This document shows, piece after piece, positions 25,165 to 34,837 of a DNA stretch of 64,000 nt; within the stretch, counting starts at the first letter, position 1, and every line of letters begins with the position of its first letter. Below the pieces are notes generated by a model. The model made no database searches. It was not told the DNA's origin and saw only the letters and a program-made list of their open reading frames with translations. The position numbers and the translations under genes are program-made. Location: assembly GCA_049890275.1 (NCBI GenBank), contig JBMHBT010000016.1, positions 1 through 64,000 of the forward strand, read 5' to 3'. The stretch is from UBA7374 sp049890275. Its GTDB lineage: Bacteria; Verrucomicrobiota; Verrucomicrobiia; Opitutales; Coraliomargaritaceae.

Positions 25165-25571
25165 ACACGTATACGACGCGCTTATCCCAAAATGTCCAGC
25201 CCTTGTGTCGCCCTTCTGGAAAACAGCTCCACCCGAATCGAAAAAACAACACTTGGAATCGCGGGGGAGCCAAAGCATCCGTATAAAAAACAATCCTTCC
25301 AAATCATGGATCGCCAGAATTTATATAGTTTACACCCTATTGTAAAATGGGTTTTAGTACCCATCCACCAAAGACTAATGGAAGTACTGTGAGATGCAGA
25401 CAATTTTCCGGTTGAAAAGGCCTAGCAAAACCACCCGAACGAAGTGGTTCTTTGCTTCCTACAACATTTCGTCGGCGCAAATAGCAACCAGTGCATAAAA
25501 TGCCGAAACGCTTCGCCCGACTTTCGGCCCGCAGAATTCCGGAATAACCGATACTGGCTTTTTTCGTTCGG
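25165..25571. other. Long intergenic region between purH and purF
   Basis: 407 bases without a credible gene. It holds the candidate purH promoter (next entry). A 7-bp inverted repeat GCCGAAA/TTTCGGC (25502-25508 and 25522-25528) is followed on the minus strand by a short T-rich stretch, and could be a weak purF terminator. No purine-riboswitch core was recognised. Confidence 0.4.
25320..25346 (-). promoter_or_regulatory. Possible purH promoter
   Basis: Reading the minus strand, TTTACA (25341-25346) and TATAAA (25320-25325) are separated by 15 bases, about 155 bases before the purH ATG. The -10 matches the consensus at five of six positions; the spacing is short. Confidence 0.35.
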
Positions 25572-27485
<1,914 letters not shown>

Positions 27486-27532
27486 TAGGTAATGTCGACT
27501 ACGCTAAAATGCTTTTTCCCTTGCTGGCGATG

Positions 27533-27548
27533 CAAACTTGCAAGTTTG
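27533..27548. promoter_or_regulatory. Perfect 16-bp palindrome upstream of purF
   Basis: CAAACTTGCAAGTTTG is fully self-complementary and lies in the 95-base gap between purF (start 27485) and the CDF gene (stop 27581). No T-run follows, so it is not a terminator. Its centre is GC, not the CG of PurR/LacI operators. A repressor site for purF is the likeliest reading. Confidence 0.5.
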
Positions 27549-27580
27549 TGAATTTCATCGGCAAAAATATCCATCCCAAA

Positions 27581-28492
27581 TCAACTGGAACCGGAAACAC
27601 CGCGATCCAAAAGATGCACAGTATTGGCTGGCTCAATATGAATTAAGACGCGCCAGACCTCAGGATGCGCTGCCAATAGACGCTCTTTAACTGCCTTTGC
27701 GATACTATGACCTGCTTCCACCGTTAGCTCCGGGGAAACCTGCAAATGAAAATCCACCTCGTAGACGTCCCCAACCTTGCGCACCCGAAAATCGTGGTAC
27801 GCCTCTGCGCCGGGTGTCGATAGGATATGTTCACGAAAATCCTCGATAATCTCACGCCGGGGTGCCGTATCGACCAATTCTACCAGTGCACGATAAAAGA
27901 TCTTACCCGCTTCAAAGACCAGATAGCCACCGAGAAAGAGCGTAATTCCGTCATCTAGAAAAGCCCACTGCTCACCGCCCAACCACACACCAAACAGCGC
28001 TGCTGCTACCCCCAGAGAGGACAAGCTATCACAGCGATGGTGCCAGGCATTGGCCATCACCAGATCACTCTTTAAATCACGAGCCACTTTGCGAGTGCGC
28101 CAGAACAACCACTCTTTTACCGGCAGCGAAAGCAAGGCGATCAAAGCAGCCAAACCCGCCTCCGGAACATCCGGGCCGGCTCCAAAACCCAGGGCTGCGC
28201 TGGAAACCAATCCAAATGCAAACAAGACCAGCCCTCCTCCCAGAAAAAGACGCGAAAGCGTGGCAAAGCGATGGTGACCGTAGGGATGTGAAGCATCTTC
28301 CGGTCTACGCGCCATAAAAAGCCCAAAAAGTACGGCTACATCCGATAGCAAATCCAGCAAACTGTGCATCCCGTCTGCAATCAAAGCGCGGGAATTCAAA
28401 AAATAACCCGCCGCTGTTTTGATTACAGTCAGTGCCAAATTGACCCCAAAGCCAATCCAGGTAATCCGTAAATCTTCTCTTCTTCGACTCAC
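27581..28492 (-). CDS. Cation diffusion facilitator (CDF) transporter, FieF-like
   Basis: 303 residues. Six transmembrane helices occupy about 10-210. The family metal sites are visible: SRALIADGMHSLLDLLSD in helix 2 (Asp-x-x-x-Asp type site) and NAWHHRCDSLSSLGV in helix 5 (His/Asp pair). The cytosolic C-terminal domain (about 215-303, VDFHLQVSPELTVEAGHSIAK, VLIHIEP) is the ferredoxin-like metal-sensing dimer domain. DAAP-type patterns suggest Fe/Zn/Mn export across the inner membrane in exchange for protons; specificity is not assigned. It is divergent from the metallohydrolase gene. Confidence 0.92.
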   Translation of the reverse strand: MSRRREDLRITWIGFGVNLALTVIKTAAGYFLNSRALIADGMHSLLDLLSDVAVLFGLFMARRPEDASHPYGHHRFATLSRLFLGGGLVLFAFGLVSSAALGFGAGPDVPEAGLAALIALLSLPVKEWLFWRTRKVARDLKSDLVMANAWHHRCDSLSSLGVAAALFGVWLGGEQWAFLDDGITLFLGGYLVFEAGKIFYRALVELVDTAPRREIIEDFREHILSTPGAEAYHDFRVRKVGDVYEVDFHLQVSPELTVEAGHSIAKAVKERLLAAHPEVWRVLIHIEPANTVHLLDRGVSGSS

Positions 28493-28586
28493 TCAAGGCA
28501 ACTTGGCAGAAGACAAACGGATTGTCGCTCCTAATTTCTATCCGATTTCTATTTGCGCAAAACCCGGAACCGCCAATCTTCAATGT

Positions 28587-29945
28587 ATGCAATTGATCGA
28601 CCTGAACCGCCATGGAGGTATTGGCGCCAACGCACACTTCATACAAATCGGCAGCTTTAATATCTTGGTCGATGCCGGACTCCACCCAAAACACCTCGGT
28701 CGTGACGCCCTACCCGACTACGAACAGATCGATGGTATCGAACTCGACCTGATCATCCTCACCCACTGCCACCTCGATCACCTTGGCTCGCTTCCACTCG
28801 TCGCTTCCGCCCACCCAAGAGCCCGAATCATTACCTCCATTCCCAACCTCACTCTGGCCCCACGCATGTTGCGCAATTCAGTCAATGTGATGAAACGCCA
28901 GCGCGAAGAACACGGAATCACAGAATATCCCCTTTTCCTTCACCGCGACATTGCTGCACTCAACCGACAGTTCGCACCCCAGCGTTTTGAACGACCCGAG
29001 CTGCACCAGAAAGGAGACGATCGAATCGAAGTGATTCTCCACCCGGCCGGACACGTTGTCGGAGCCGCTGCAGTCGAATTCATCTATAAACACCGCCGCA
29101 TCGTCTTTTCCGGGGATATTTTGTTTGAGAACCAGCGAACCCTTCCCGGCGCCCACTTGCCAAAGGGAAAAATGGATACTCTCATTCTGGAAACCACTCG
29201 CGGAGCTACCAAACCCTGCCCACAGACCTCTCGAACCTCCGAAGTCGACCGCCTGATTAATCGTATTGCAGAAATCCTCGAGCGCGGAGGCAGCTGCCTC
29301 ATCCCTGTCTTTGCCCTCGGCCGAATGCAGGAAATGCTCAAAATCCTCTTCGAAGCCCGGAAATTTGGACGGCTCCCCCGCTGCCCCTTTCACGCTGCCG
29401 GTCTCGGTATGGATCTCTGCAACTATTTCGATAAAATCCGTGCTAAAACAAACCTCATCGACTTTGACATCCGTTTGCTGGAACAACTCAAAGTAAAACC
29501 CCTCGAACTCAATCTTCGCCCCGGTCGCAACCTTTCCAAAAAGGGCATCTACCTACTCAGTAGCGGTATGATGGTTGAACACACCCCTTCTTACAAAGCC
29601 GCTGCTTCACTCCTGCCCTACAAAGAAAACGGTCTCTGCTTTGTCGGTTACTGCGACCCGGAAACACCCGGCGGCAAGCTTCTTGCCTCCCCGAAAGCCG
29701 ATCATTTTTTCTTTGAAACGATGGACTACCTTGCTCCCGTGCGGGCATCCGTCGACAAATTCGACCTCAGCGGGCACGCAAACCGCGATGAACTCGCCAA
29801 CTACGCAGTCCAATCCGATGCACGATCCATTATTTTAACTCACGGCGATCCAGAGGCACGCGCCTGGTTTATGAAAGACCTGAAGCAGAGAATGCCCAAC
29901 ACCCATCTACTGGATCCCATACCGGGGGTTCAATATGAAGTCTGA
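28587..29945 (+). CDS. Metallo-beta-lactamase/beta-CASP fold hydrolase (RNA-processing type)
   Basis: 452 residues from ATG 28587; the upstream in-frame extension overlaps the divergent CDF gene and is not conserved-looking. The MBL motif is THCHLDHLG (His60, His62, Asp64, His65), followed by HPAGHVVGAAAVEF and FSGDILFENQ. The beta-CASP insert carries LIPVFALGRMQEML, and the end has FDLSGHANRDELANY and IILTHGDPEARAWF. This arrangement is shared by bacterial and archaeal CPSF-like proteins that cut RNA. Cytosolic; the RNA target is unknown. Codon use is like its neighbours. It ends six bases before the convergent kinase gene. Confidence 0.88.
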   Translation: MQLIDLNRHGGIGANAHFIQIGSFNILVDAGLHPKHLGRDALPDYEQIDGIELDLIILTHCHLDHLGSLPLVASAHPRARIITSIPNLTLAPRMLRNSVNVMKRQREEHGITEYPLFLHRDIAALNRQFAPQRFERPELHQKGDDRIEVILHPAGHVVGAAAVEFIYKHRRIVFSGDILFENQRTLPGAHLPKGKMDTLILETTRGATKPCPQTSRTSEVDRLINRIAEILERGGSCLIPVFALGRMQEMLKILFEARKFGRLPRCPFHAAGLGMDLCNYFDKIRAKTNLIDFDIRLLEQLKVKPLELNLRPGRNLSKKGIYLLSSGMMVEHTPSYKAAASLLPYKENGLCFVGYCDPETPGGKLLASPKADHFFFETMDYLAPVRASVDKFDLSGHANRDELANYAVQSDARSIILTHGDPEARAWFMKDLKQRMPNTHLLDPIPGVQYEV

Positions 29946-29951
29946 AGCAGT

Positions 29952-32588
29952 TTACTTTGAACTGCTTGCATTCTTCTTTTTCAATAAATGCGGAGGAGGA
30001 GCAGGAAAGAAACGCGCGACCACTTCACGAATCTCCTCTGCCTGAACCGGCTTACTCAGAAATGCGTCCATACCCTGCTCAAACGCTTTCTCTTCCTGCT
30101 CCTGAAGTACCCCCGCACTCAACGCAATAATCCTGCAAGAATTCCCATTCGGCATTTCGCGAATAAGACGAGTGGCTTCATATCCATCCATATTCGGCAT
30201 ATGAATATCCATTAGTACGAGGTCATAGGCAGTTTTCTCGAAAGCCGCCACCGCCTCCTGACCATCGTTGGCTATGCTGTGCTCGAGACCAATACTTGAG
30301 AGCATCGCACCGATAACCATCTGATTCATCTTACTGTCTTCCACCACCAGTAGCTGAATATCTTTGGCAAATGAAAGAACTTTTTTTTCTTTGGAACGAT
30401 CCGATAAACCGCGCCCGACGGATAAAACATCCTTGTACAAAATAGAGCGTAAGATCCGGACAAGCTCAGAAAACAAATAGGGAGCCCGGTAAGCATAGCA
30501 ACCAACCACTTCTGAAACTCTACGAGAAAAAGGCACCAACTGTAGAACTACTGCCTCTTGATTCAGAACCCTTGGAGGTGCATCACTACAGAGTATAATC
30601 CGCGCCGCTTCTGCTTCGTCGACGCGCTTCATACCAAGCCGCGTGAAACGCGCTTCCATCTCTGCCTGCAAAGAATCCGGTTCTAGCTTCAGCCACACCG
30701 GTACGCCCGAAAAAGAAGGCTCTGCTAATGCAGGGTTTTCCCATTCAATAACGTCAAGTCGTACACGAAAACGAAAGACCGATCCCTCACCAACGACACT
30801 TTCCACAGAAACCGAACCACCCATTAACTCAGTCAGTCGTTTGACAATAGCTAAGCCCAACCCCGTTCCTTTACGAAAAGGGGACTGAGTATCGGCCACT
30901 TGATAAAAACGATCAAATAGGCCATTGAGGTGCTTTGCGGATATACCGATACCAGTATCCGCAACACATCCCTCCAAGAAAAATTGATTCCCCTCCAAGC
31001 GCCGCGACGAAAAAGAAACCTCAATCCGACCCGAATCAGTAAACTTAATCGCATTACCAATCAGATTATAGAGTATTTGTCGCATTCGATTCGCATCCCC
31101 GCGAACACGATACGGCAAACTATCACTGAATTTAGAAAAGAGAAGAATCCCCTTCTTTTCACTCGCTCCGACCAACAATGACAGCGGATTCTCCAGAGTA
31201 TCTTCCAGATTGAATTCAGCATCGGCAATCTTCAACTCTCCCGCTTCAATACGAGAGAAGTCTAGTATATCGTTGATCACGGTCATGAGCGACTCACCAC
31301 TGCGCTGGATGATACCAGTCAACTCCTGTTGGTGTACGTCCAGTTTTGTTGCCTCCAGCAAACGAACCACCCCAATCACACCATTCATCGGCGTTCGAAT
31401 CTCATGACTCATAGCCGCGAGAAAAGCGCTCTTTGCATGATTTGCCTGCTCCGCTTTCTCCCGCTCAACCAAAAGTTGCTGCTCATATTGGTAGCGTTCG
31501 CTATCATCCCGTTGGATCGCAATAAAGCCAACAAAACGCCCTTTCTCAAAGAGTGGCTTGGCATCTATCGTTATATAAAACTCCTGACCATTCTTCCCGT
31601 AATTAACCAATTCGGCAGAAAAACTTTCACGCGCTCTCACTTTTTTTCGAATAAAATCAACTGTTTCCGCATTAGAATGAGAACCCTGTAAAAAAGAACC
31701 CGGCCTTTTGCCTTTCACCTCCTCCAAAGTATAACCCGTTATACGGGTGAAGCCCGCATTCACCCATTCAATCGCCTCATCAACATTTGTAATAATCACT
31801 CCATTATCGGTTTCCGAGGCCACCAAAGCCAAACGTTGCACCTCCCGGTTACTTGCCTCCATATCCACAAGCATCTCGCGATAGCTCTTCCCCAACTGCC
31901 CAAGCTCATCATTCGCCTCCATCCCATCGACCGGTAAAGGCTCCCCTCGTGCGTGCGAATCCATCGACTTTTTCAAGTAGTCCACACGGTCGATCACCGT
32001 ACGTTTGAGAAGACAGAAAGTACAGAAATAGAGAAAAACACCACCACCGAGCCAAACCGCTCCCATCAGCAATGTTGTCTCGAACAGCACGTTCAGCCCA
32101 TCATCCAAATTAAAAGAACCCACCGCCCGAATAGTGCGAAAACGGCTTTCCTGACCCTCTACATCAAAAATACGGCTTTCTCCGAAATGAATCAGATGAC
32201 TATCCTGCCAAATCAGCTCATTGACTCTGGCATCCCCTAAAAGAACTAACTCCCGAACCCACAGATCCAGATCGTCCACTTGCTTGCGATTCCACTCATA
32301 ACGGGAACCGCCCACGAGCTCTCCCGTATCCGGATCGTACAAAAGCAGCCAATCGACCTCCGAAGCCGCTGCAATGGAGGTGATAAAGCGCTGCCTTTGC
32401 CCGAGATCCGGCTCTATCGAGGCAAGAGCCAGAGACCACTCCAAATAATGACGAGAGGCACCCTCCAGTTCGCCCCGAATAAAATCAAGCTTACGGTGAT
32501 GACTCCAAAAGATTCCACACAGACAAACCAGGCCGTAAATCAAAGCAAACGGCAAAGTGAGCTTATGCCTAAGACTGTAAATTTTCAT
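29952..32588 (-). CDS. Hybrid sensor histidine kinase with PAS and receiver domains
   Basis: 878 residues from ATG 32588. Domains in order: transmembrane helix 1 (about 11-29), a periplasmic sensor of about 140 residues, transmembrane helix 2 (172-194), a HAMP-like linker, a PAS domain (255-370; GVIITNVDEAIEWVN, GYTLEEVKGK), HisKA with phospho-acceptor His395 (AAMSHEIRTPMNGVIG), HATPase (ILYNLIGNAIKFTDSG, GIGIS, GTGLGLAIVK), a degenerate receiver-like segment (630-715) and a receiver domain with Asp794 (VLMDIHMPNMDGYEA). No Hpt domain is present. The start codon shares one base with the stop of the solute-binding lipoprotein gene, so the lipoprotein is probably its ligand-sensing partner. A free Hpt protein at 36700 could receive its phosphate. 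Confidence 0.95.
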   Translation of the reverse strand: MKIYSLRHKLTLPFALIYGLVCLCGIFWSHHRKLDFIRGELEGASRHYLEWSLALASIEPDLGQRQRFITSIAAASEVDWLLLYDPDTGELVGGSRYEWNRKQVDDLDLWVRELVLLGDARVNELIWQDSHLIHFGESRIFDVEGQESRFRTIRAVGSFNLDDGLNVLFETTLLMGAVWLGGGVFLYFCTFCLLKRTVIDRVDYLKKSMDSHARGEPLPVDGMEANDELGQLGKSYREMLVDMEASNREVQRLALVASETDNGVIITNVDEAIEWVNAGFTRITGYTLEEVKGKRPGSFLQGSHSNAETVDFIRKKVRARESFSAELVNYGKNGQEFYITIDAKPLFEKGRFVGFIAIQRDDSERYQYEQQLLVEREKAEQANHAKSAFLAAMSHEIRTPMNGVIGVVRLLEATKLDVHQQELTGIIQRSGESLMTVINDILDFSRIEAGELKIADAEFNLEDTLENPLSLLVGASEKKGILLFSKFSDSLPYRVRGDANRMRQILYNLIGNAIKFTDSGRIEVSFSSRRLEGNQFFLEGCVADTGIGISAKHLNGLFDRFYQVADTQSPFRKGTGLGLAIVKRLTELMGGSVSVESVVGEGSVFRFRVRLDVIEWENPALAEPSFSGVPVWLKLEPDSLQAEMEARFTRLGMKRVDEAEAARIILCSDAPPRVLNQEAVVLQLVPFSRRVSEVVGCYAYRAPYLFSELVRILRSILYKDVLSVGRGLSDRSKEKKVLSFAKDIQLLVVEDSKMNQMVIGAMLSSIGLEHSIANDGQEAVAAFEKTAYDLVLMDIHMPNMDGYEATRLIREMPNGNSCRIIALSAGVLQEQEEKAFEQGMDAFLSKPVQAEEIREVVARFFPAPPPHLLKKKNASSSK

Positions 32589-33544
32589 CAAAAAGAGACA
32601 CTCGTCTCAAATCGGATAATCTTTTCGTGCTGTGATGGATGACTCATTAAACCAAGCTTACGTAAAGCCGACTCTGCCGTATCGGCACTTCGCTCGAGCT
32701 TCTTTCTTGCCTCTGCGTCCAATGATTCAATCGGCTCAATCAAAACCATCTCCTCGTAGGCACTTTTTATTTCGTCCATGCTCAAACCCAGTCGCTTCGC
32801 CATAATCGCATTGGCCTCATTCGGAGAGCGCTTCCAATAGTCCAATGTTTTTTTCCAAACTTCCTGTAAACGTTCCATCACATCCGGATTCGCCGCTTCG
32901 TAGGCATGAGAAACCACCACCATGTCGAGAATCTCATAAGGAATATCCGCCGATGAAAAAAGCACATTGACGGAACTATCCCGAAGGATACCGGAAGAAA
33001 CCGGTGGATACGAAACGACTGCATCGAGATCGAGCCCGAAGCGGTCCGCCATCGAAATCTGATCAACAAATACAATCTGCACATCATCGAAGCTCAACCC
33101 ATGCTCCGCTAGCGAACGGTGTAAGACGACCAAGCCGAGCGAGGCACGCTCCACCCCAACACGCTTGCCACGCAGTGCATTAAAATCCTCGATTCCATCC
33201 CTCGCCAGCAGGACATCCGCACCATTGGAATAGTCACAATAGAGAACAGCCAGTGGAGGATCCTGACGCTGGTCCGAAGCCAGAACCGCCTCAATAATTG
33301 TGCAGGCCATGGCATCACACCGGTTGGAAACAAATAACTGCAGCGAATCCTGCAGGGAGGTCGTCTCAATCAGATCGACTTCTAAACCGGCTTTGGAAAA
33401 AAGATCACGCTCTTGAGCCAGAAATAGAAACTCATATCCAGGCCAGGCATTGATCGCGATGGATAAAGTATCCCTCTTTCCCTGAAAACAACCCACTAAA
33501 GAAATGAGAATAAACAGTAGAGTAGCCCGAATTATGTAAATCAT
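32588..33544 (-). CDS. NMT1/ThiY/SsuA-type substrate-binding lipoprotein coupled to the kinase
   Basis: 318 residues. The signal peptide ends in the lipobox LVGC (Cys19), so it is a lipid-anchored periplasmic protein. The mature part has the periplasmic-binding-protein type 2 fold of nitrate/sulfonate/thiamine-precursor binders: LSIAINAWPGYEFLFLAQE, the AGLEVDLIE strand, LFVSNRCDAMACTIIEAVL, and ALRGKRVGVERASLG. There is no permease or ATPase gene beside it; the next gene is the hybrid kinase, overlapping by one base (TGATG). I infer that this protein presents a small ligand to the kinase sensor domain instead of feeding a transporter. The ligand is unknown. Confidence 0.88.
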   Translation of the reverse strand: MIYIIRATLLFILISLVGCFQGKRDTLSIAINAWPGYEFLFLAQERDLFSKAGLEVDLIETTSLQDSLQLFVSNRCDAMACTIIEAVLASDQRQDPPLAVLYCDYSNGADVLLARDGIEDFNALRGKRVGVERASLGLVVLHRSLAEHGLSFDDVQIVFVDQISMADRFGLDLDAVVSYPPVSSGILRDSSVNVLFSSADIPYEILDMVVVSHAYEAANPDVMERLQEVWKKTLDYWKRSPNEANAIMAKRLGLSMDEIKSAYEEMVLIEPIESLDAEARKKLERSADTAESALRKLGLMSHPSQHEKIIRFETSVSF

Positions 33545-33545
33545 A

Positions 33546-33567
33546 ATAGGGTTAAATACTACCCTAT
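33546..33567 (-). promoter_or_regulatory. Hairpin abutting the start codon of the lipoprotein-kinase operon
   Basis: ATAGGGT and its complement ACCCTAT, eight bases apart, form a 7-bp inverted repeat that ends one base before the ATG at 33544. In RNA it would cover the ribosome-binding region; in DNA it could be an operator. Confidence 0.45.
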
Positions 33568-33625
33568 CATGAGTTTCAATACCAACTGATATAAATAAAT
33601 TATAAAAAAGAATACGAGATACAGC

Positions 33626-34738
33626 CTATCTTGACTTGTAAAAAATCCCAATGGAAACCGCTAGCATGATAAGATTGGGGAGTAAGGCAGCCGCCCAGGC
33701 AGTAAGAAATTCACGCTCACCGAGAATGTTGGAAAAATTGACCAGCACATAATAGGCGGCAAAATAGCTAATACACTTGGAAATAGCGACCATTGGGCTG
33801 ACCCGAACACCCCGTACCGATAGCGGCATTGCGATACCCACCACCACCAGACAACTCAATGGTGCAGCCAGTAAAGAGAAGTAGTGTGTTCGGTAAGCGT
33901 TAACCGCCGGGTTCTCCTCCCGCGGCACGGTATCAATCACCCGACGCAACTCGAGCAGCGAAAGCTCCGATGGCTTCCTGTGCATAGCCAGCATAATTTC
34001 CGGATCCTCTGTAAATTCAGGAAAAACTCGTTCCTCAAATTGAATAAGCCGTTGCTCATCACCGCTTACCGGGTCAATCTCCAACTCTCTTCCGCGCAAA
34101 AAGACCCAGTGCCCCGCACTTTCATCAAAGTAAGCCTCCTCCGCTGAGATCCGGGAAGTCTCTCTTCCATCCTTCGTACGGCTGTGCACATTGACGCCCA
34201 TCGCCAACCAAGCCCGTGCGCTGAATCGATTCATAAACCAGAGCCGATCCTCCTTTCGGTTATCAAAACCCAAGTTATAGAGCAAACCGACCTCCTTAGC
34301 TGAACGCTCCGTCTCTTGAGCCGAATACTCCAGATTTTCCAGAAAAGTGCGGGCCTGCCGAACCGTCGTTGGAATCACCTCCGCCGTCAGGTAAAAAAGT
34401 AAAGCGGTAAGCGATAGCCCTACAAACCAGAGAGGACGACTGATCCGCAGTAGACTCGCCCCCGCCGCACGAAAGGCAATGATCTCCCCATTTCGATGGA
34501 GGTTTCCCATTGAGAAAAGAATCGAAACCAAAAAGGAGATCGGGAGTATTGCCGGCAAATACCCCGGCACCGAAAGCGCATAGTAAACAAAAATAGCATC
34601 TGCAGATGCCTGCGCGTTGAGCAAATCCGGCAAGGTATCGTACATATTTTGCAGCACGAGAATCCCCAGCACCATGCCAATAACCAAACTAAAAGCAGTC
34701 GCCCACTCCTTAAAAATATGACGGTCAATCAAACCCAT
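33626..34738 (-). CDS. lptG: LptF/LptG-family lipopolysaccharide export permease
   Basis: 370 residues of the YjgP/YjgQ family, inner-membrane subunits of the LptBFG transporter that lifts LPS to the outer membrane. It begins LIDRHIFKEWATAFSLVIG, typical of the first helix. Three N-terminal helices (about 10-120, including PAILPISFLVSILFSMGNL) are followed by the periplasmic beta-jellyroll domain (about 135-265) and three C-terminal helices. I call it LptG rather than LptF mainly from the short N-terminus and HRNGEIIAFRAAGAS; the paralogue is not in the window. It shows the organism makes a Gram-negative outer membrane. Confidence 0.85.
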   Translation of the reverse strand: MGLIDRHIFKEWATAFSLVIGMVLGILVLQNMYDTLPDLLNAQASADAIFVYYALSVPGYLPAILPISFLVSILFSMGNLHRNGEIIAFRAAGASLLRISRPLWFVGLSLTALLFYLTAEVIPTTVRQARTFLENLEYSAQETERSAKEVGLLYNLGFDNRKEDRLWFMNRFSARAWLAMGVNVHSRTKDGRETSRISAEEAYFDESAGHWVFLRGRELEIDPVSGDEQRLIQFEERVFPEFTEDPEIMLAMHRKPSELSLLELRRVIDTVPREENPAVNAYRTHYFSLLAAPLSCLVVVGIAMPLSVRGVRVSPMVAISKCISYFAAYYVLVNFSNILGEREFLTAWAAALLPNLIMLAVSIGIFYKSR

Positions 34739-34837
34739 GTGCAGACAGAAAAAACATTTACTCCGACAAAGTCACCTCGTTTGCTTCATTTTTTTCTGGC
34801 AACAGAAGAAACCTGCCAGATTGTTAGCTAGCAACCC

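Noticed and set aside
27533..27548. PurR-type operator assignment for the purF palindrome
   Set aside because: The centre is GC instead of the CG required by PurR/LacI-family sites, so only an unnamed palindrome is reported.
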